Shown piece after piece: positions 8,268 through 17,312 of a stretch of DNA of 64,000 nt. Origin of the DNA: Mariniflexile litorale. GTDB taxonomy: Bacteria > Bacteroidota > Bacteroidia > Flavobacteriales > Flavobacteriaceae. The translations under genes and the position numbers were made by a program. The stretch is from NCBI RefSeq assembly GCF_031128465.2, contig NZ_CP155618.1, forward strand, positions 1,373,501 through 1,437,500, given 5' to 3'. Position 1 is the stretch's first letter. Every line of letters begins with the position of its first letter. The notes below the pieces were generated by a model. The model searched no databases and was not told the origin of the DNA. It worked only from the letters and a program-made list of their open reading frames with translations.

Positions 8268-8340
8268 TCCCGCTATCCGCTATATCTTTTTCGCTTTGAA
8301 AAAAAAGCAAAAAAGGATGCCGCTACCATCGGGGCTAAAC
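8268..8340. repeat. candidate dispersed intergenic repeat before sufS
   Basis: The stretch has a higher G+C content than its surroundings at both ends (CCCGCTATCCGCTA and GGATGCCGCTACCATCGGGG) around a central imperfect stem: 8286-8297 pairs with 8304-8315 except one position. It resembles repeat families that recur between flavobacterial genes, but only one copy of this type is in the window, so dispersal is inferred. Confidence 0.4.
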
Positions 8341-8348
8341 AAAAAGCC

Positions 8349-9563
8349 ATGTTCAACGTAGAAACCATTCGAAAAGACTTCCCCATTCTTTCTCGCAAAG
8401 TAAATGGCAAACCTTTAGTGTATTTTGATAATGCAGCCACATCACAAACCCCACAACAAGTTATTGATGCTATTGTAGATTATTATTCAAACTACAACGC
8501 CAACATTCATCGTGGTGTGCATACATTAAGCCAGGAAGCAACCGATAAATACGAACAAGCAAGAGAAAAAATACAAAAGCACTTTAATGCAAAATTTGCA
8601 CACGAAATTATATTTACTTCGGGTACAACAGATAGCATTAATTTAGTCGCCAATGGTTTTTCATCACTATTAAAAAAAGATGACGAAATTATTGTTTCTG
8701 CCCTAGAACACCATAGTAATATTGTCCCCTGGCAAATGCTTTGCGAACGTACGGGTGCCACTTTAAAGGTCATCCCAATGAACCAAGATGGTGAATTGGT
8801 GATACCAGAATTCGACGCCTTACTATCAAAAAAAACAAAACTCGTATTTGTAAACCACATATCAAATGCTTTGGGTACCATAAACCCCATAGAATATATC
8901 ATTAAACAAGCACATTTATTTGGGGCTGCCGTATTAATTGATGGCGCACAATCAACCCCACATATTAAACCAGATGTTCAAGCATTGGATGTGGATTTTT
9001 ACGTAGCATCTGCTCACAAAATGTGCGGACCAACAGGTCAAGGGATGCTATACGGCAAAGAAAGTTGGTTGAAAAAATTGCCTCCCTATCAAGGTGGTGG
9101 TGAAATGATAGCCGAAGTCACCTTCGAAAAAACAACCTATGCTGATTTGCCTCACAAATTTGAAGCAGGCACACCAAATATTTGTGGAGGTATTGCTTTT
9201 GGAGCCGCCATCGATTATATGAATGCTGTTGGTTTCGATGCCATTGCCAAATACGAACATGAACTTTTAGAATACGGTACAAAAAAACTTTTAGAAATTG
9301 AAGGTTTAAAAATATATGGTACTTCGAAAAATAAAACTTCTGTCATTTCATTTAACTTAGAAGGTATCCATCCTTACGATGTGGGTACCATTTTAGATAA
9401 ATTAGGAATTGCGGTTCGCACAGGGCATCATTGTGCGCAACCTATTATGGATTATTTTAAAATTCCAGGAACAGTTCGTGCTTCTTTTTCTTTTTACAAC
9501 ACTAAATCTGAAATAGACGTTTTAGTAGCTGGTGTGAAAAAAGCAAAAATGATGCTTTCTTAA
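8349..9563 (+). CDS. sufS: cysteine desulfurase SufS
   Basis: Group II PLP-dependent desulfurase that releases sulfur from cysteine as a persulfide for SufE/SufBCD. The 404-residue protein has the PLP lysine Lys224 in SAHKMCGPTG, cofactor-binding Asp198 in DGAQSTPH, the substrate-binding R-x-GHHC motif and the persulfide cysteine Cys362 in RTGHHCAQP. Group II identity follows from the short loop around this cysteine. Precedes sufE with one lipoprotein gene between. Confidence 0.97.
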   Translation: MFNVETIRKDFPILSRKVNGKPLVYFDNAATSQTPQQVIDAIVDYYSNYNANIHRGVHTLSQEATDKYEQAREKIQKHFNAKFAHEIIFTSGTTDSINLVANGFSSLLKKDDEIIVSALEHHSNIVPWQMLCERTGATLKVIPMNQDGELVIPEFDALLSKKTKLVFVNHISNALGTINPIEYIIKQAHLFGAAVLIDGAQSTPHIKPDVQALDVDFYVASAHKMCGPTGQGMLYGKESWLKKLPPYQGGGEMIAEVTFEKTTYADLPHKFEAGTPNICGGIAFGAAIDYMNAVGFDAIAKYEHELLEYGTKKLLEIEGLKIYGTSKNKTSVISFNLEGIHPYDVGTILDKLGIAVRTGHHCAQPIMDYFKIPGTVRASFSFYNTKSEIDVLVAGVKKAKMMLS

Positions 9564-9611
9564 ACTTTGGCTTCTTTTTTGCAACTCTATAAGAAATACA
9601 ATCTCATTCCT

Positions 9612-10040
9612 ATGAAATTTTTAATCATCTTATTATCATTAGTTTTTATAGATAATGGTTGTTCTGCATCTAAAGTAAATCAAGACGCTATATTTCTTGA
9701 ATACTCGATGCATTCAAGGGGTTCGTATCAACTCATAACCATCACCAAAAAAAGTATTTCAGTAGTAAGTAAAAGGGACGAAAACCCTGTTGTTAAATCC
9801 TGCTCTAATTCCAATTGGAATAAAATCTTAAAAGTTCTAAAGCCAGTTGATATTGAAAATTTACCAAATCTAAAAGCACCTTCTGAAAATCGATTTTTTG
9901 ATGGTGCTTCTATTGCTAATTTCAAAATCATTTATAATGGTGATACTTATAAAACACCAAGTTTCGATCATGGAAATCCTCCTAAAGAAATAGCACGACT
10001 TGTTAAAGAAGTCTTATCTATTTCAGAAAACATTGAATAG
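9612..10040 (+). CDS. hypothetical lipoprotein between sufS and sufE
   Basis: A 142-residue protein with a hydrophobic N-terminus (MKFLIILLSLVFIDNGCSAS) and a cysteine at residue 17 in a poor lipobox. The frame extends to a TTG at 9567, but the ATG at 9612 puts the signal peptide at the N-terminus and is preferred. The body contains IENLPNLKAPSENRFFDGA and SFDHGNPPKEI, features that recur in proteins found beside sufS in related genomes (family memory, not checked). No catalytic motif recognised. Probably periplasmic or membrane-anchored, so a direct role in cluster assembly is unlikely. Confidence 0.75.
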   Translation: MKFLIILLSLVFIDNGCSASKVNQDAIFLEYSMHSRGSYQLITITKKSISVVSKRDENPVVKSCSNSNWNKILKVLKPVDIENLPNLKAPSENRFFDGASIANFKIIYNGDTYKTPSFDHGNPPKEIARLVKEVLSISENIE

Positions 10041-10074
10041 CAACATTTCTTGTTGTATTTTTACATAAAATTAA

Positions 10075-10503
10075 GTGATTGTGAGTATTAAAGACATACA
10101 AAATGAAATAATAGACGAATTCTCAATGTTTGAAGATTGGGAAGAACGTTATCAATATATGATTGATTTAGGGAAAGATTTACCCCTAATAAACGACCAA
10201 TATAAAACCGAAAGCAACATTATAAAAGGTTGCCAAAGTAAAGTGTGGGTTCATGCCGAAATGCAGGATGATAAAATAGAATTTACAGCCGATAGTGATG
10301 CTATTATTACCAAAGGTATTATCGCTATTTTAATACGAGTATTTTCTAACCAACACCCTAAAGATATTATCGATGCCGATATGGATTTCATTGATAAAAT
10401 TGGTTTAAAAGAACATCTATCGCCTACCCGAGCTAATGGCTTGGTAAGCATGATAAAACAACTTAAAATGTATGCTATTGCGTACCAAACACAGTTAAAA
10501 TAG
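10075..10503 (+). CDS. sufE: sulfur-transfer protein SufE
   Basis: SufE accepts persulfide sulfur from SufS and stimulates its turnover. The 142-residue protein has the acceptor cysteine Cys53 in KGCQSKVWV and the conserved DLGKDLPLI helix. No ATG fits: start is GTG at 10075 or the GTG two codons later at 10081 (giving MSIKDIQNEI), which matches the family equally well. The protein ends 72 bp before sufT. Confidence 0.95.
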   Translation: MIVSIKDIQNEIIDEFSMFEDWEERYQYMIDLGKDLPLINDQYKTESNIIKGCQSKVWVHAEMQDDKIEFTADSDAIITKGIIAILIRVFSNQHPKDIIDADMDFIDKIGLKEHLSPTRANGLVSMIKQLKMYAIAYQTQLK

Positions 10504-10575
10504 TTGAATTGTTTATTCGTTAAATGAAAAGCACTTTCAAAACGATTAAACTCTAAAGGATTAAACATTAAAAAA

Positions 10576-10899
10576 ATGAGCGAAACAATCGACACCACCG
10601 AATTAGGTGAAAAAATAGTAAACGTACTAAAAACCATTTACGATCCAGAAATACCTGTAGACATTTATGAATTAGGTTTAATTTATGATGTTTTTGTAAA
10701 TGAAGATTTGGATGTTAAAATTTTAATGACTCTTACTACTCCTAACTGCCCTGTGGCAGAAACATTGCCTTTGGAAGTTGAAGAAAAAGTAAAATCCTTA
10801 AACGCTGTAAAAAGTGCTGAAGTTGAAATTACTTTCGATCCACCATGGACACAAGATTTAATGAGCGAAGAAGCCAAATTAGAATTAGGAATGCTTTAA
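10576..10899 (+). CDS. sufT: SufT / MIP18-family (DUF59) Fe-S assembly factor
   Basis: A 107-residue DUF59 protein. These act as accessory factors in Fe-S maturation and in Bacteroidota are encoded within suf clusters. Visible landmarks are YDPEIPVDIYELGLIY near residues 22-37, the conserved Cys in TPNCPVAETLP, and a C-terminal FDPPWTQDLMSEEAK. Start ATG at 10576 follows an A-rich leader. Confidence 0.93.
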   Translation: MSETIDTTELGEKIVNVLKTIYDPEIPVDIYELGLIYDVFVNEDLDVKILMTLTTPNCPVAETLPLEVEEKVKSLNAVKSAEVEITFDPPWTQDLMSEEAKLELGML

Positions 10900-10973
10900 T
10901 TAGTTTAGTTCATAGTTGAGAAATCGTTACGCTTATTTACAACTGAACAACAAACTTCTAAACAACAAACATT

Positions 10974-11486
10974 TTGGATAAAGAAATTATAAATCGCGTA
11001 GCGAATAGTGTACTAGTTACGATTAACCTTGAGGATTATTATCCTAAAGGACCACGTGTTCTTTTTGATATTAAAGATTGGTTGTATGAAGGTTTCGTAT
11101 TACGCGAAAAAGATTTTAGAAATCAAGTTGCTGAATATAACTGGGCTCAATATCAAGATTCTTATGTCGCATTAACTTGTAGTAGCGATGCCATCATCCC
11201 AGGTTGGGCTTATATGTTAATTAGTATTCAATTAGAATCGTTTGCTAAAAAAATGATTATTGGCAATCTTGAAGCTTTGGAGACCTCAATATATCAAGAT
11301 GTTATATCTCATTTAGATGTTTCTGAATTTACTAATAAACCTCTCATTATAAAAGGCTGTTCTAAAAAACCAGTACCTCAAAATGCCTATATCATGCTTG
11401 CAACAAAATTAAAACCTATTGCAAAATCGATCATGTATGGAGAAGCTTGTTCTTCTGTTCCTCTTTTTAAAAAAAAACAACCTTAA
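10974..11486 (+). CDS. DUF2480 family protein
   Basis: A 170-residue cytoplasmic protein with landmarks LEDYYPKGPRVLFDIKDWL, EYNWAQYQDSYVALTCSSDAI and PGWAYMLI. The family is confined largely to Bacteroidota and is regularly the last gene of their suf clusters; its function is unknown. The best start is TTG at 10974 (MDKEIINRVA), since no ATG lies before the conserved region. Two cysteines (in LTCSSD and IKGCSKK) are candidates for a role in cluster chemistry, which is inference. Confidence 0.88.
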   Translation: MDKEIINRVANSVLVTINLEDYYPKGPRVLFDIKDWLYEGFVLREKDFRNQVAEYNWAQYQDSYVALTCSSDAIIPGWAYMLISIQLESFAKKMIIGNLEALETSIYQDVISHLDVSEFTNKPLIIKGCSKKPVPQNAYIMLATKLKPIAKSIMYGEACSSVPLFKKKQP

Positions 11487-11520
11487 TTGTAACTTCGCAA
11501 TAAAATGCGTATCTTAAACT

Positions 11521-11536
11521 GTCTTAATTTTAAGAC
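11521..11536. promoter_or_regulatory. palindrome upstream of the DUF3078 gene
   Basis: GTCTTAA-tt-TTAAGAC, a perfect 7-bp dyad, ends 20 bp before the ATG at 11557. Possible operator or 5'-UTR hairpin; function inferred from position only. Confidence 0.35.
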
Positions 11537-11556
11537 ATATATTAATACGAGAAGAA

Positions 11557-12501
11557 ATGAAAAAAACACTTTTATTATTTGCATTATTTATTGGCATAAT
11601 AGCCGTAAATGCTCAAACAAAAGAAGAACTTCAAGCCCAAAAATCTGAAAAACAAGCTGCAGCAAATGCTTTACAAGCTGAAGCAAAAGCTTTGCAAGCA
11701 CAAATTGATGCCCTACCTGGTTGGAGGGTTGGTGCTTTTGGTACCATTGGTGGTAGTTTATCAAACTTCAGCAAATGGTATTCACAAGGTGCTCCAAACA
11801 ACTCATCTGGTAACATAGGCTTTACTTTTAACGGCCATGCCAACTTGATTCAAGAAAAATTTTTTTGGAGAAATGCCTTAACAACCAATCTAAATTGGGT
11901 GAAGCTTGACAATAAAGACAACCCAAACGATGACGATAGTTTCAACCCTACTACCGATGTGTTTAATATTTCATCTTTATACGGAAGGAACATTACAAAA
12001 ACATTAGCTGTTTCAGGTTTAATGGAATATAGAACGACATTATTAGATAACTTTAACGATCCTGGATATTTAGATTTAGGTGTTGGTGCTACTTGGACAC
12101 CTATAGAGAATTTAATAGTGGTCATTCATCCTTTAAACTACAACTTTGTTTTTGCTGATAATGATACTGTTTTTGAATCATCATTAGGTGCCAAAATTGT
12201 TGCAGATTATACAAGACAAATTGGAGCCATTAATTTTAAAACGAACTTCTCAACATTCCAAAGCTATAAAAGTGGGGATTTATCAAACTTTACATGGACA
12301 AACTCTTTTAGCTACACACTTTGGAAAATGATTGGTGTTGGTTTTGATTTTGGCTTAAGAAGTAACAAGCAAGAAGCTTTAAACTATGCATTAGGACAGT
12401 TTGATCCATTAGCAATTCCTGCTCAAACAGAACCCACGTTTGATAATGTAGATAATGATTTACAAACATATTACACCGTTGGATTGAGTTATAAATTCTA
12501 A
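11557..12501 (+). CDS. DUF3078 family outer-membrane beta-barrel protein
   Basis: A 314-residue exported protein. A Sec signal peptide (MKKTLLLFALFIGIIAVNAQ) is followed by an Ala/Gln/Lys-rich coiled coil (about 21-52) and then a DUF3078 beta-barrel-like region with GGSLSNFSKWYSQGAPNNSS, RNALTTNLNWV and a C-terminal strand ending YTVGLSYKF (aromatic last residue, typical of outer-membrane barrels). Function unknown. It follows the suf cluster on the same strand but has its own leader and ends at a strong terminator. Confidence 0.85.
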   Translation: MKKTLLLFALFIGIIAVNAQTKEELQAQKSEKQAAANALQAEAKALQAQIDALPGWRVGAFGTIGGSLSNFSKWYSQGAPNNSSGNIGFTFNGHANLIQEKFFWRNALTTNLNWVKLDNKDNPNDDDSFNPTTDVFNISSLYGRNITKTLAVSGLMEYRTTLLDNFNDPGYLDLGVGATWTPIENLIVVIHPLNYNFVFADNDTVFESSLGAKIVADYTRQIGAINFKTNFSTFQSYKSGDLSNFTWTNSFSYTLWKMIGVGFDFGLRSNKQEALNYALGQFDPLAIPAQTEPTFDNVDNDLQTYYTVGLSYKF

Positions 12502-12522
12502 TAACCTTACCCTTTATATAAA

Positions 12523-12663
12523 CAAAAGAGGCTGTCTGAAAAGTGTTATTCTGAGTCATATTGAGCCTGTCGAAATATTCAAACTTGTTGATAATCAATA
12601 TCAGTTTCGACAAGCTCAACCTGACAAAGTAAACAAAATACACTTTTCAGACAGCCTCTTTTG
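12523..12663. terminator. nested-palindrome bidirectional terminator
   Basis: Convergent genes end here (stops at 12501 and 12670). The outer arms 12523-12546 and 12640-12663 are perfect 24-bp inverted repeats with A/T tracts at both outer ends, so either strand can form a stem ending in a U-run. Nested inside, 12561-12575 and 12605-12619 form a second inverted repeat (14 of 15), of the TTGAGCCTGTCGAAA type, which resembles dispersed palindromes common in flavobacterial genomes. Confidence 0.85.
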
Positions 12664-12669
12664 TTTTAA

Positions 12670-14925
12670 TTACTTTTTATTTCCTTTGAATTTTCGTTCT
12701 TTCTTTTTACTACTAAAAATCCTTTTTATAAAACCATCTCGTTTTTCTGGTTCACAGTTTAAATCAGAAACCACTTCACTCGAAGGGTTTTCAAAATGAC
12801 TTTTTGTAATAAAATTGTAATTGGAATCGGAATTTAATTTACTGTAGAATTTTGCAAAAATAGGCAGAGCAGAATTTGCTCCTTGACCCAACCCCGTGGT
12901 TTTAAACCCAATACTTTGGCTGTCGTTTCCAACCCAAGTAACTGTTACTAAATTTGGAGTAATACCCACGAACCAACCATCTTTATTATCTTGTGTGGTT
13001 CCTGTTTTTCCTGCAATCTCATTTGTTAGGTTGTAAGCTGTTCGTAATCGAGTAGCAGTACCTGAATTAACGGTTGATTTCATTATTTCAAGCATCACCT
13101 CTCTGGTGTAGTCATTAAAGGCTGGTTCCGTTACTTCTGGTTTAAACAATGCTATCACATGCCCATTCCTATCCGTAATTTTAGTGATGGCATATGGCGT
13201 AACCGGTTTACTACTGTTTACATAACTGGCATAAGCACCCGTAAGGTCTTGCAAATTAATTTCAGCTACACCTAATGCTATAGAAGGCAAGTTCGGTAAC
13301 TCTTTCTTTATTCCTAATTTTTTAGCTTGTTCTAAAACCTTCGAAATTCCTACTTCATTTAAAACCTTTACAGCAATAGTATTAACCGAATTACTCAATG
13401 CCATTTCAAGATTATAATTAACATAAGGGTCTTCAGTTTCACCTCCTGAGTTTGTAGGTGTCCAATCATCATAATTGCTATATGTAACTTCTGCTAAAGA
13501 AAAATAAGTGCACGGTTTCATGCCATTTTCAATTGCTGCTGTATAAACAAAGGGTTTAAAAGTCGACCCCACTTGTCGTTCACTTTGTGAGACATGATCA
13601 TATTTAAAATAGCGGTAATCAATGCCTCCTATATACGCTTTGATAGCACCTGTTTTTGGCTCTATACTTAACATACTTGTATTTAAGAATTTCAAATAGT
13701 GTTGTAGACTATCTACAACACTCATCCTTTGAATGGTATCCCCTTTCCATTGAAATAGTTCTACATCCCGTTTTACTGAAAGTGAATCACGAATTTGAGC
13801 GTCAGATAAACCAGCTTCTTTATACAGTTTATATTGTGGTAAGTTTTTTAAAGACCTTTGAATGAGTTTTTTATTTGTTTTCCAAGGTGCAGAATTTCCA
13901 TAGGACGTTTCAAAATCGTTTTGTAAAATGGTGAGATGCTCTTTCATAGCTTCTTCTGCAAATTGCTGCATCCCAACATCTAATGTGGTATGAACAATAA
14001 GCCCATCGCGATATAAATCATACCGTTCTCCATTGGGGTTTTTAATACTATCTAATATAGCTGCCAATTCCTTTTTAACCTGAGCTCTAAAATAAGGTGC
14101 TGTACCCACGTCATGATTAAACGACTTATAATCTAATCCCAAAGGTTTTTTTGCATAAAACGTGGCAGTATCTTGAGGCATATTACCATACTTTACCATT
14201 TGGTTCAGTACGACATTACGTCTATTTACACTTTTTTCCGGGTTTAATCTGGGGTTGTAATAATTATTCGCTTTTAAAGAACCCACCAACGTAGCCGCTT
14301 CATCTTTTGTAAGCTGAAATGCTGGTTTATTAAAAAATTTACGAGCAGCACTCTCAATACCATAGGTATTATCTGGAAAAGGAACCGTGTTAAAATACAT
14401 GGTTAAAATCTCCTTTTTTGAATAAATGGCTTCAATACGTTTCGCAATAATAGATTCCCGAAACTTGTTGATAACCATACTAAAAAACCTGTAATTATTT
14501 CTACCGTATAAATTCTTTGCGAGTTGCAAAGTGATGGTACTACCACCTCCTGCAGATTTATCTCTTAACAAAATACTTTTTACAAACACACGCATCAAAC
14601 TAATATTGTCGATACCATCATGCTCAAAAAAACGAACATCTTCAGTAGCTACTAAAGCATCAATAAGGTGTTTAGGGAAATCTTCAAAGTGTAAAGGCTG
14701 CCTATCATAAATATAATATTTACCTATCAGCTTTCCGTCTTGATCTAAAACTTGTGTGGCTTCTTCTTGTTTTATAGAACTTAATTCGGTACTAGTTGGC
14801 ACTTTCCCAAAAACACCTAAGTAAATACTAATGTAAAGTCCAATAAAAAAAATTAAGACGGAAGCAAAACCAATGAATCCCCATTTTATCCATTTATTTT
14901 TCAGTAACCTTTTTATTAACTCCAT
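12670..14925 (-). CDS. penicillin-binding protein 1A (bifunctional transglycosylase/transpeptidase)
   Basis: Class A PBP that polymerises and cross-links peptidoglycan in the periplasm. Of 751 residues, one N-terminal membrane anchor spans about 16-40. The GT51 domain carries EDVRFFEHDG at 105-114 (catalytic Glu105) and GGSTITLQLAKN at 137-148. The transpeptidase domain carries STFK at 454-457 (active Ser454), SNSVN at 511-515 and KTGT at 640-643. A Lys/Arg-rich tail closes the protein. HflX lies upstream on the same strand, 12 bp away, so the two may be cotranscribed. Confidence 0.96.
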   Translation of the reverse strand: MELIKRLLKNKWIKWGFIGFASVLIFFIGLYISIYLGVFGKVPTSTELSSIKQEEATQVLDQDGKLIGKYYIYDRQPLHFEDFPKHLIDALVATEDVRFFEHDGIDNISLMRVFVKSILLRDKSAGGGSTITLQLAKNLYGRNNYRFFSMVINKFRESIIAKRIEAIYSKKEILTMYFNTVPFPDNTYGIESAARKFFNKPAFQLTKDEAATLVGSLKANNYYNPRLNPEKSVNRRNVVLNQMVKYGNMPQDTATFYAKKPLGLDYKSFNHDVGTAPYFRAQVKKELAAILDSIKNPNGERYDLYRDGLIVHTTLDVGMQQFAEEAMKEHLTILQNDFETSYGNSAPWKTNKKLIQRSLKNLPQYKLYKEAGLSDAQIRDSLSVKRDVELFQWKGDTIQRMSVVDSLQHYLKFLNTSMLSIEPKTGAIKAYIGGIDYRYFKYDHVSQSERQVGSTFKPFVYTAAIENGMKPCTYFSLAEVTYSNYDDWTPTNSGGETEDPYVNYNLEMALSNSVNTIAVKVLNEVGISKVLEQAKKLGIKKELPNLPSIALGVAEINLQDLTGAYASYVNSSKPVTPYAITKITDRNGHVIALFKPEVTEPAFNDYTREVMLEIMKSTVNSGTATRLRTAYNLTNEIAGKTGTTQDNKDGWFVGITPNLVTVTWVGNDSQSIGFKTTGLGQGANSALPIFAKFYSKLNSDSNYNFITKSHFENPSSEVVSDLNCEPEKRDGFIKRIFSSKKKERKFKGNKK

Positions 14926-14937
14926 ACTTGGTTTTAT

Positions 14938-16149
14938 CTAGTTCATATCTTCGTAGTCGGGGTACAAAAATTTGTTATAAGGGAAACGTGTAATGTGAAT
15001 TTCGCGAACCTCATCGTAAACACGTTTTTTAAAATCTTCTAAGTTCTCTTTATTTAAAGCTGAAATAAACAAGGCATTGTTACCTACCTTACTCATCCAC
15101 GTGCTTTTCCATTCACTAAGGGTGTTATGTTTAGAGCTGCGTTCGGTTTCTAAATCATCATCATCTAAAGGTTCCGCTTTATAGGCATCAATTTTGTTGA
15201 ACACCATGATAATAGGTTTATCGGCACTTTTTATTTCACCCAAAACTTTATTTACAGACTCGATGTGTTCTTCAAAATTAGGATGTGAAATATCAACGAC
15301 ATGCAATAATAAATCAGCTTCTCGAACCTCATCAAGCGTTCCTTTAAAACTTTCAACCAATTGAGTAGGCAGTTTTCTAATAAATCCAACGGTATCACTT
15401 AATAAAAAAGGTAAATTTTGAATCACGACTTTTCTAACGGTGGTATCTAAAGTGGCGAATAATTTGTTTTCGGCAAAAACTTCACTTTTGCTTATAACAT
15501 TCATTAACGTCGATTTTCCAACATTCGTATAACCTACTAAAGCGACACGCACCATCGCACCACGATTACCACGTTGTACAGACATTTGTCTATCAATCGT
15601 TTTTAGTTTTTCTTTAAGCAGGGCGATTTTATCACGTACGATACGCCTATCCGTTTCAATTTCGGTTTCACCAGGTCCACGCATACCAATACCCCCTTTT
15701 TGACGCTCAAGATGCGTCCACATCCCTCGTAGTCTTGGTAATAAATATTCGCATTGCGCCAATTCAACCTGCGTTCTCGCATAACTTGTTTGGGCACGTT
15801 GCGCAAAAATATCGAGAATTAAATTGGTTCTATCTAATACTTTACAATTTAGAATTTTACTGATGTTTCGTTCTTGAGCCGATGACAATTCATCATCAAA
15901 AATGGCAGTTCCAACTTCGTTTTCTTCAATATATTTACGCACATCTTCCATTTTACCCGTTCCTATAAAAGTTTTAGGATTAGGCATCTCCATTTTTTGA
16001 GTGAATCGTTTTACCACCTCGCCACCTGCTGTAAAGGTTAAAAACTCTAACTCATCTAAATACTCTTGAGATTTAACTTCATCTTGGGCTTTAGTAATAA
16101 CGCCTATTAAAACGGCTTTTTCTAAAGTAATATCTTTTTTTTCTAACAT
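14938..16149 (-). CDS. hflX: ribosome-associated GTPase HflX
   Basis: HflX binds the 50S subunit and rescues or splits stalled ribosomes under stress. Start ATG at 16149 (MLEKKDITLEKAVLIGVI) is chosen because the 12 codons upstream match nothing in the family; this gives 403 residues. Landmarks: N-terminal nucleotide-binding region with TFIGTGKMEDV, the GMRGPGETEIETDRR linker motif, then the G domain with G1 GYTNVGKST, G3 DTVGFIRKLP and G4 NKID. The gene ends 12 bp before the PBP gene. Confidence 0.95.
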   Translation of the reverse strand: MLEKKDITLEKAVLIGVITKAQDEVKSQEYLDELEFLTFTAGGEVVKRFTQKMEMPNPKTFIGTGKMEDVRKYIEENEVGTAIFDDELSSAQERNISKILNCKVLDRTNLILDIFAQRAQTSYARTQVELAQCEYLLPRLRGMWTHLERQKGGIGMRGPGETEIETDRRIVRDKIALLKEKLKTIDRQMSVQRGNRGAMVRVALVGYTNVGKSTLMNVISKSEVFAENKLFATLDTTVRKVVIQNLPFLLSDTVGFIRKLPTQLVESFKGTLDEVREADLLLHVVDISHPNFEEHIESVNKVLGEIKSADKPIIMVFNKIDAYKAEPLDDDDLETERSSKHNTLSEWKSTWMSKVGNNALFISALNKENLEDFKKRVYDEVREIHITRFPYNKFLYPDYEDMN

Positions 16150-16225
16150 AGAATAAATGTAATATGCAAAGTTACATAATTGCATCCATTTTAATTTTTA
16201 TATTTTTAGTGATTATTTTTGATTT

Positions 16226-17197
16226 ATGATAGACATACCTGAAGATATTATCCCCGTTCAACACCATTTACAAACCTTAGCATTTTATAATCTTGAAAAT
16301 TTGTTTGATATCTATGATGATTCCAGGACTAATGATAATGATTTGTTACCTACTTCCGTAAAAAAATGGACATCCAAACGTTACGACAATAAGCTTCGGA
16401 AATTAAGTTTTGCTATTTCTAACATCGGAAAGAAAGAAACAGGTAAACCTCCTGCACTTGTTGGTTTAGCTGAAGTTGAAAATGCGAAAGCTATTCAAGA
16501 TTTAATAAACTATAAGCATTTAGAAACCTGTAATTACAACTATATACACTACGATTCTTTAGATGAACGCGGTATTGATGTGGCTTTGATATACGATACT
16601 ACAGCTTTTGAAGTTACACATTCAGAAGTTTTTAGAATTCATTTAATTGACCAATTAGGAATACCAGATTATACTAGAGATATTTTATTGGTTTCTGGAT
16701 TATTAGATGGCGAAACCATTCATGTAATTGTAAACCATTGGTCGTCTAGACGCGAAGGTGAAAAAGAAACCGAACCTAAACGCATGGCTTCATCACATAA
16801 AGTAGCTGAAATAATTGACAATCTACGTTTAGAAAATGGTGATGTTAAAATTATTGTTATGGGTGATTTTAACGACGATCCATCCAGCAATAGTATTAAA
16901 AATTTGGTTGAAGAAGCAAGTCTTTACAACCCCATGGATACGTTGCGTTCTTTTAGCAGAGGTACCACCATGCATAACCGACAGTGGAATTTATTCGACC
17001 AAATTATAGTTTCTACTAACTTTTTTGACAAAACACCTAATAGGTTTGAATTTGACTCCGCTAATATTTTTGATGAAGATTTTTTAAAACTCTTTAATGG
17101 GAAATACAAAGGCTCTCCTTTTAGAACTTATATAGGTAAAAAATATCAAGGTGGTTATAGCGACCACTTTCCGGTGTATGCTATTTTTAAGAAGTGA
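16226..17197 (+). CDS. endonuclease/exonuclease/phosphatase (EEP) family protein, cytoplasmic paralogue
   Basis: A 323-residue EEP-fold metal-dependent phosphoesterase. Catalytic landmarks: YNLENLF near 27-33 (metal-binding Asn/Glu), AEVEN, RGIDVALIY, VNHWSSR, GDFNDDPSS and C-terminal SDHFPVY with the catalytic Asp-His. No signal peptide, in contrast to the paralogue at 22719, with which it shares all these motifs. Substrate (nucleic acid, nucleotide or sugar phosphate) cannot be told. Divergent from hflX. Confidence 0.88.
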   Translation: MIDIPEDIIPVQHHLQTLAFYNLENLFDIYDDSRTNDNDLLPTSVKKWTSKRYDNKLRKLSFAISNIGKKETGKPPALVGLAEVENAKAIQDLINYKHLETCNYNYIHYDSLDERGIDVALIYDTTAFEVTHSEVFRIHLIDQLGIPDYTRDILLVSGLLDGETIHVIVNHWSSRREGEKETEPKRMASSHKVAEIIDNLRLENGDVKIIVMGDFNDDPSSNSIKNLVEEASLYNPMDTLRSFSRGTTMHNRQWNLFDQIIVSTNFFDKTPNRFEFDSANIFDEDFLKLFNGKYKGSPFRTYIGKKYQGGYSDHFPVYAIFKK

Positions 17198-17202
17198 AGT
17201 TA

Positions 17203-17295
17203 CGTCATTGCGAAGTACGAAGCCATCTGTGTTCTGTGAAAAAATGAATTAACTTTAATTAATAAAATTAATTCAATAGTACCTCAGTAATGACG
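17203..17295. repeat. palindromic repeat of dispersed type
   Basis: The element begins CGTCATTGCGAAGTACGAAG and ends with GTAATGACG, so 17203-17209 and 17289-17295 are inverted repeats. A second inner dyad is TGAATTAA (17245-17252) with TTAATTCA (17268-17275). The GTCATTGCGA...CGAAGC wording is typical of dispersed repeats in Bacteroidota (memory, unchecked). It separates convergent genes and may also act as a terminator. Confidence 0.55.
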
Positions 17296-17312
17296 AATAG
17301 TTACAAGCATGG

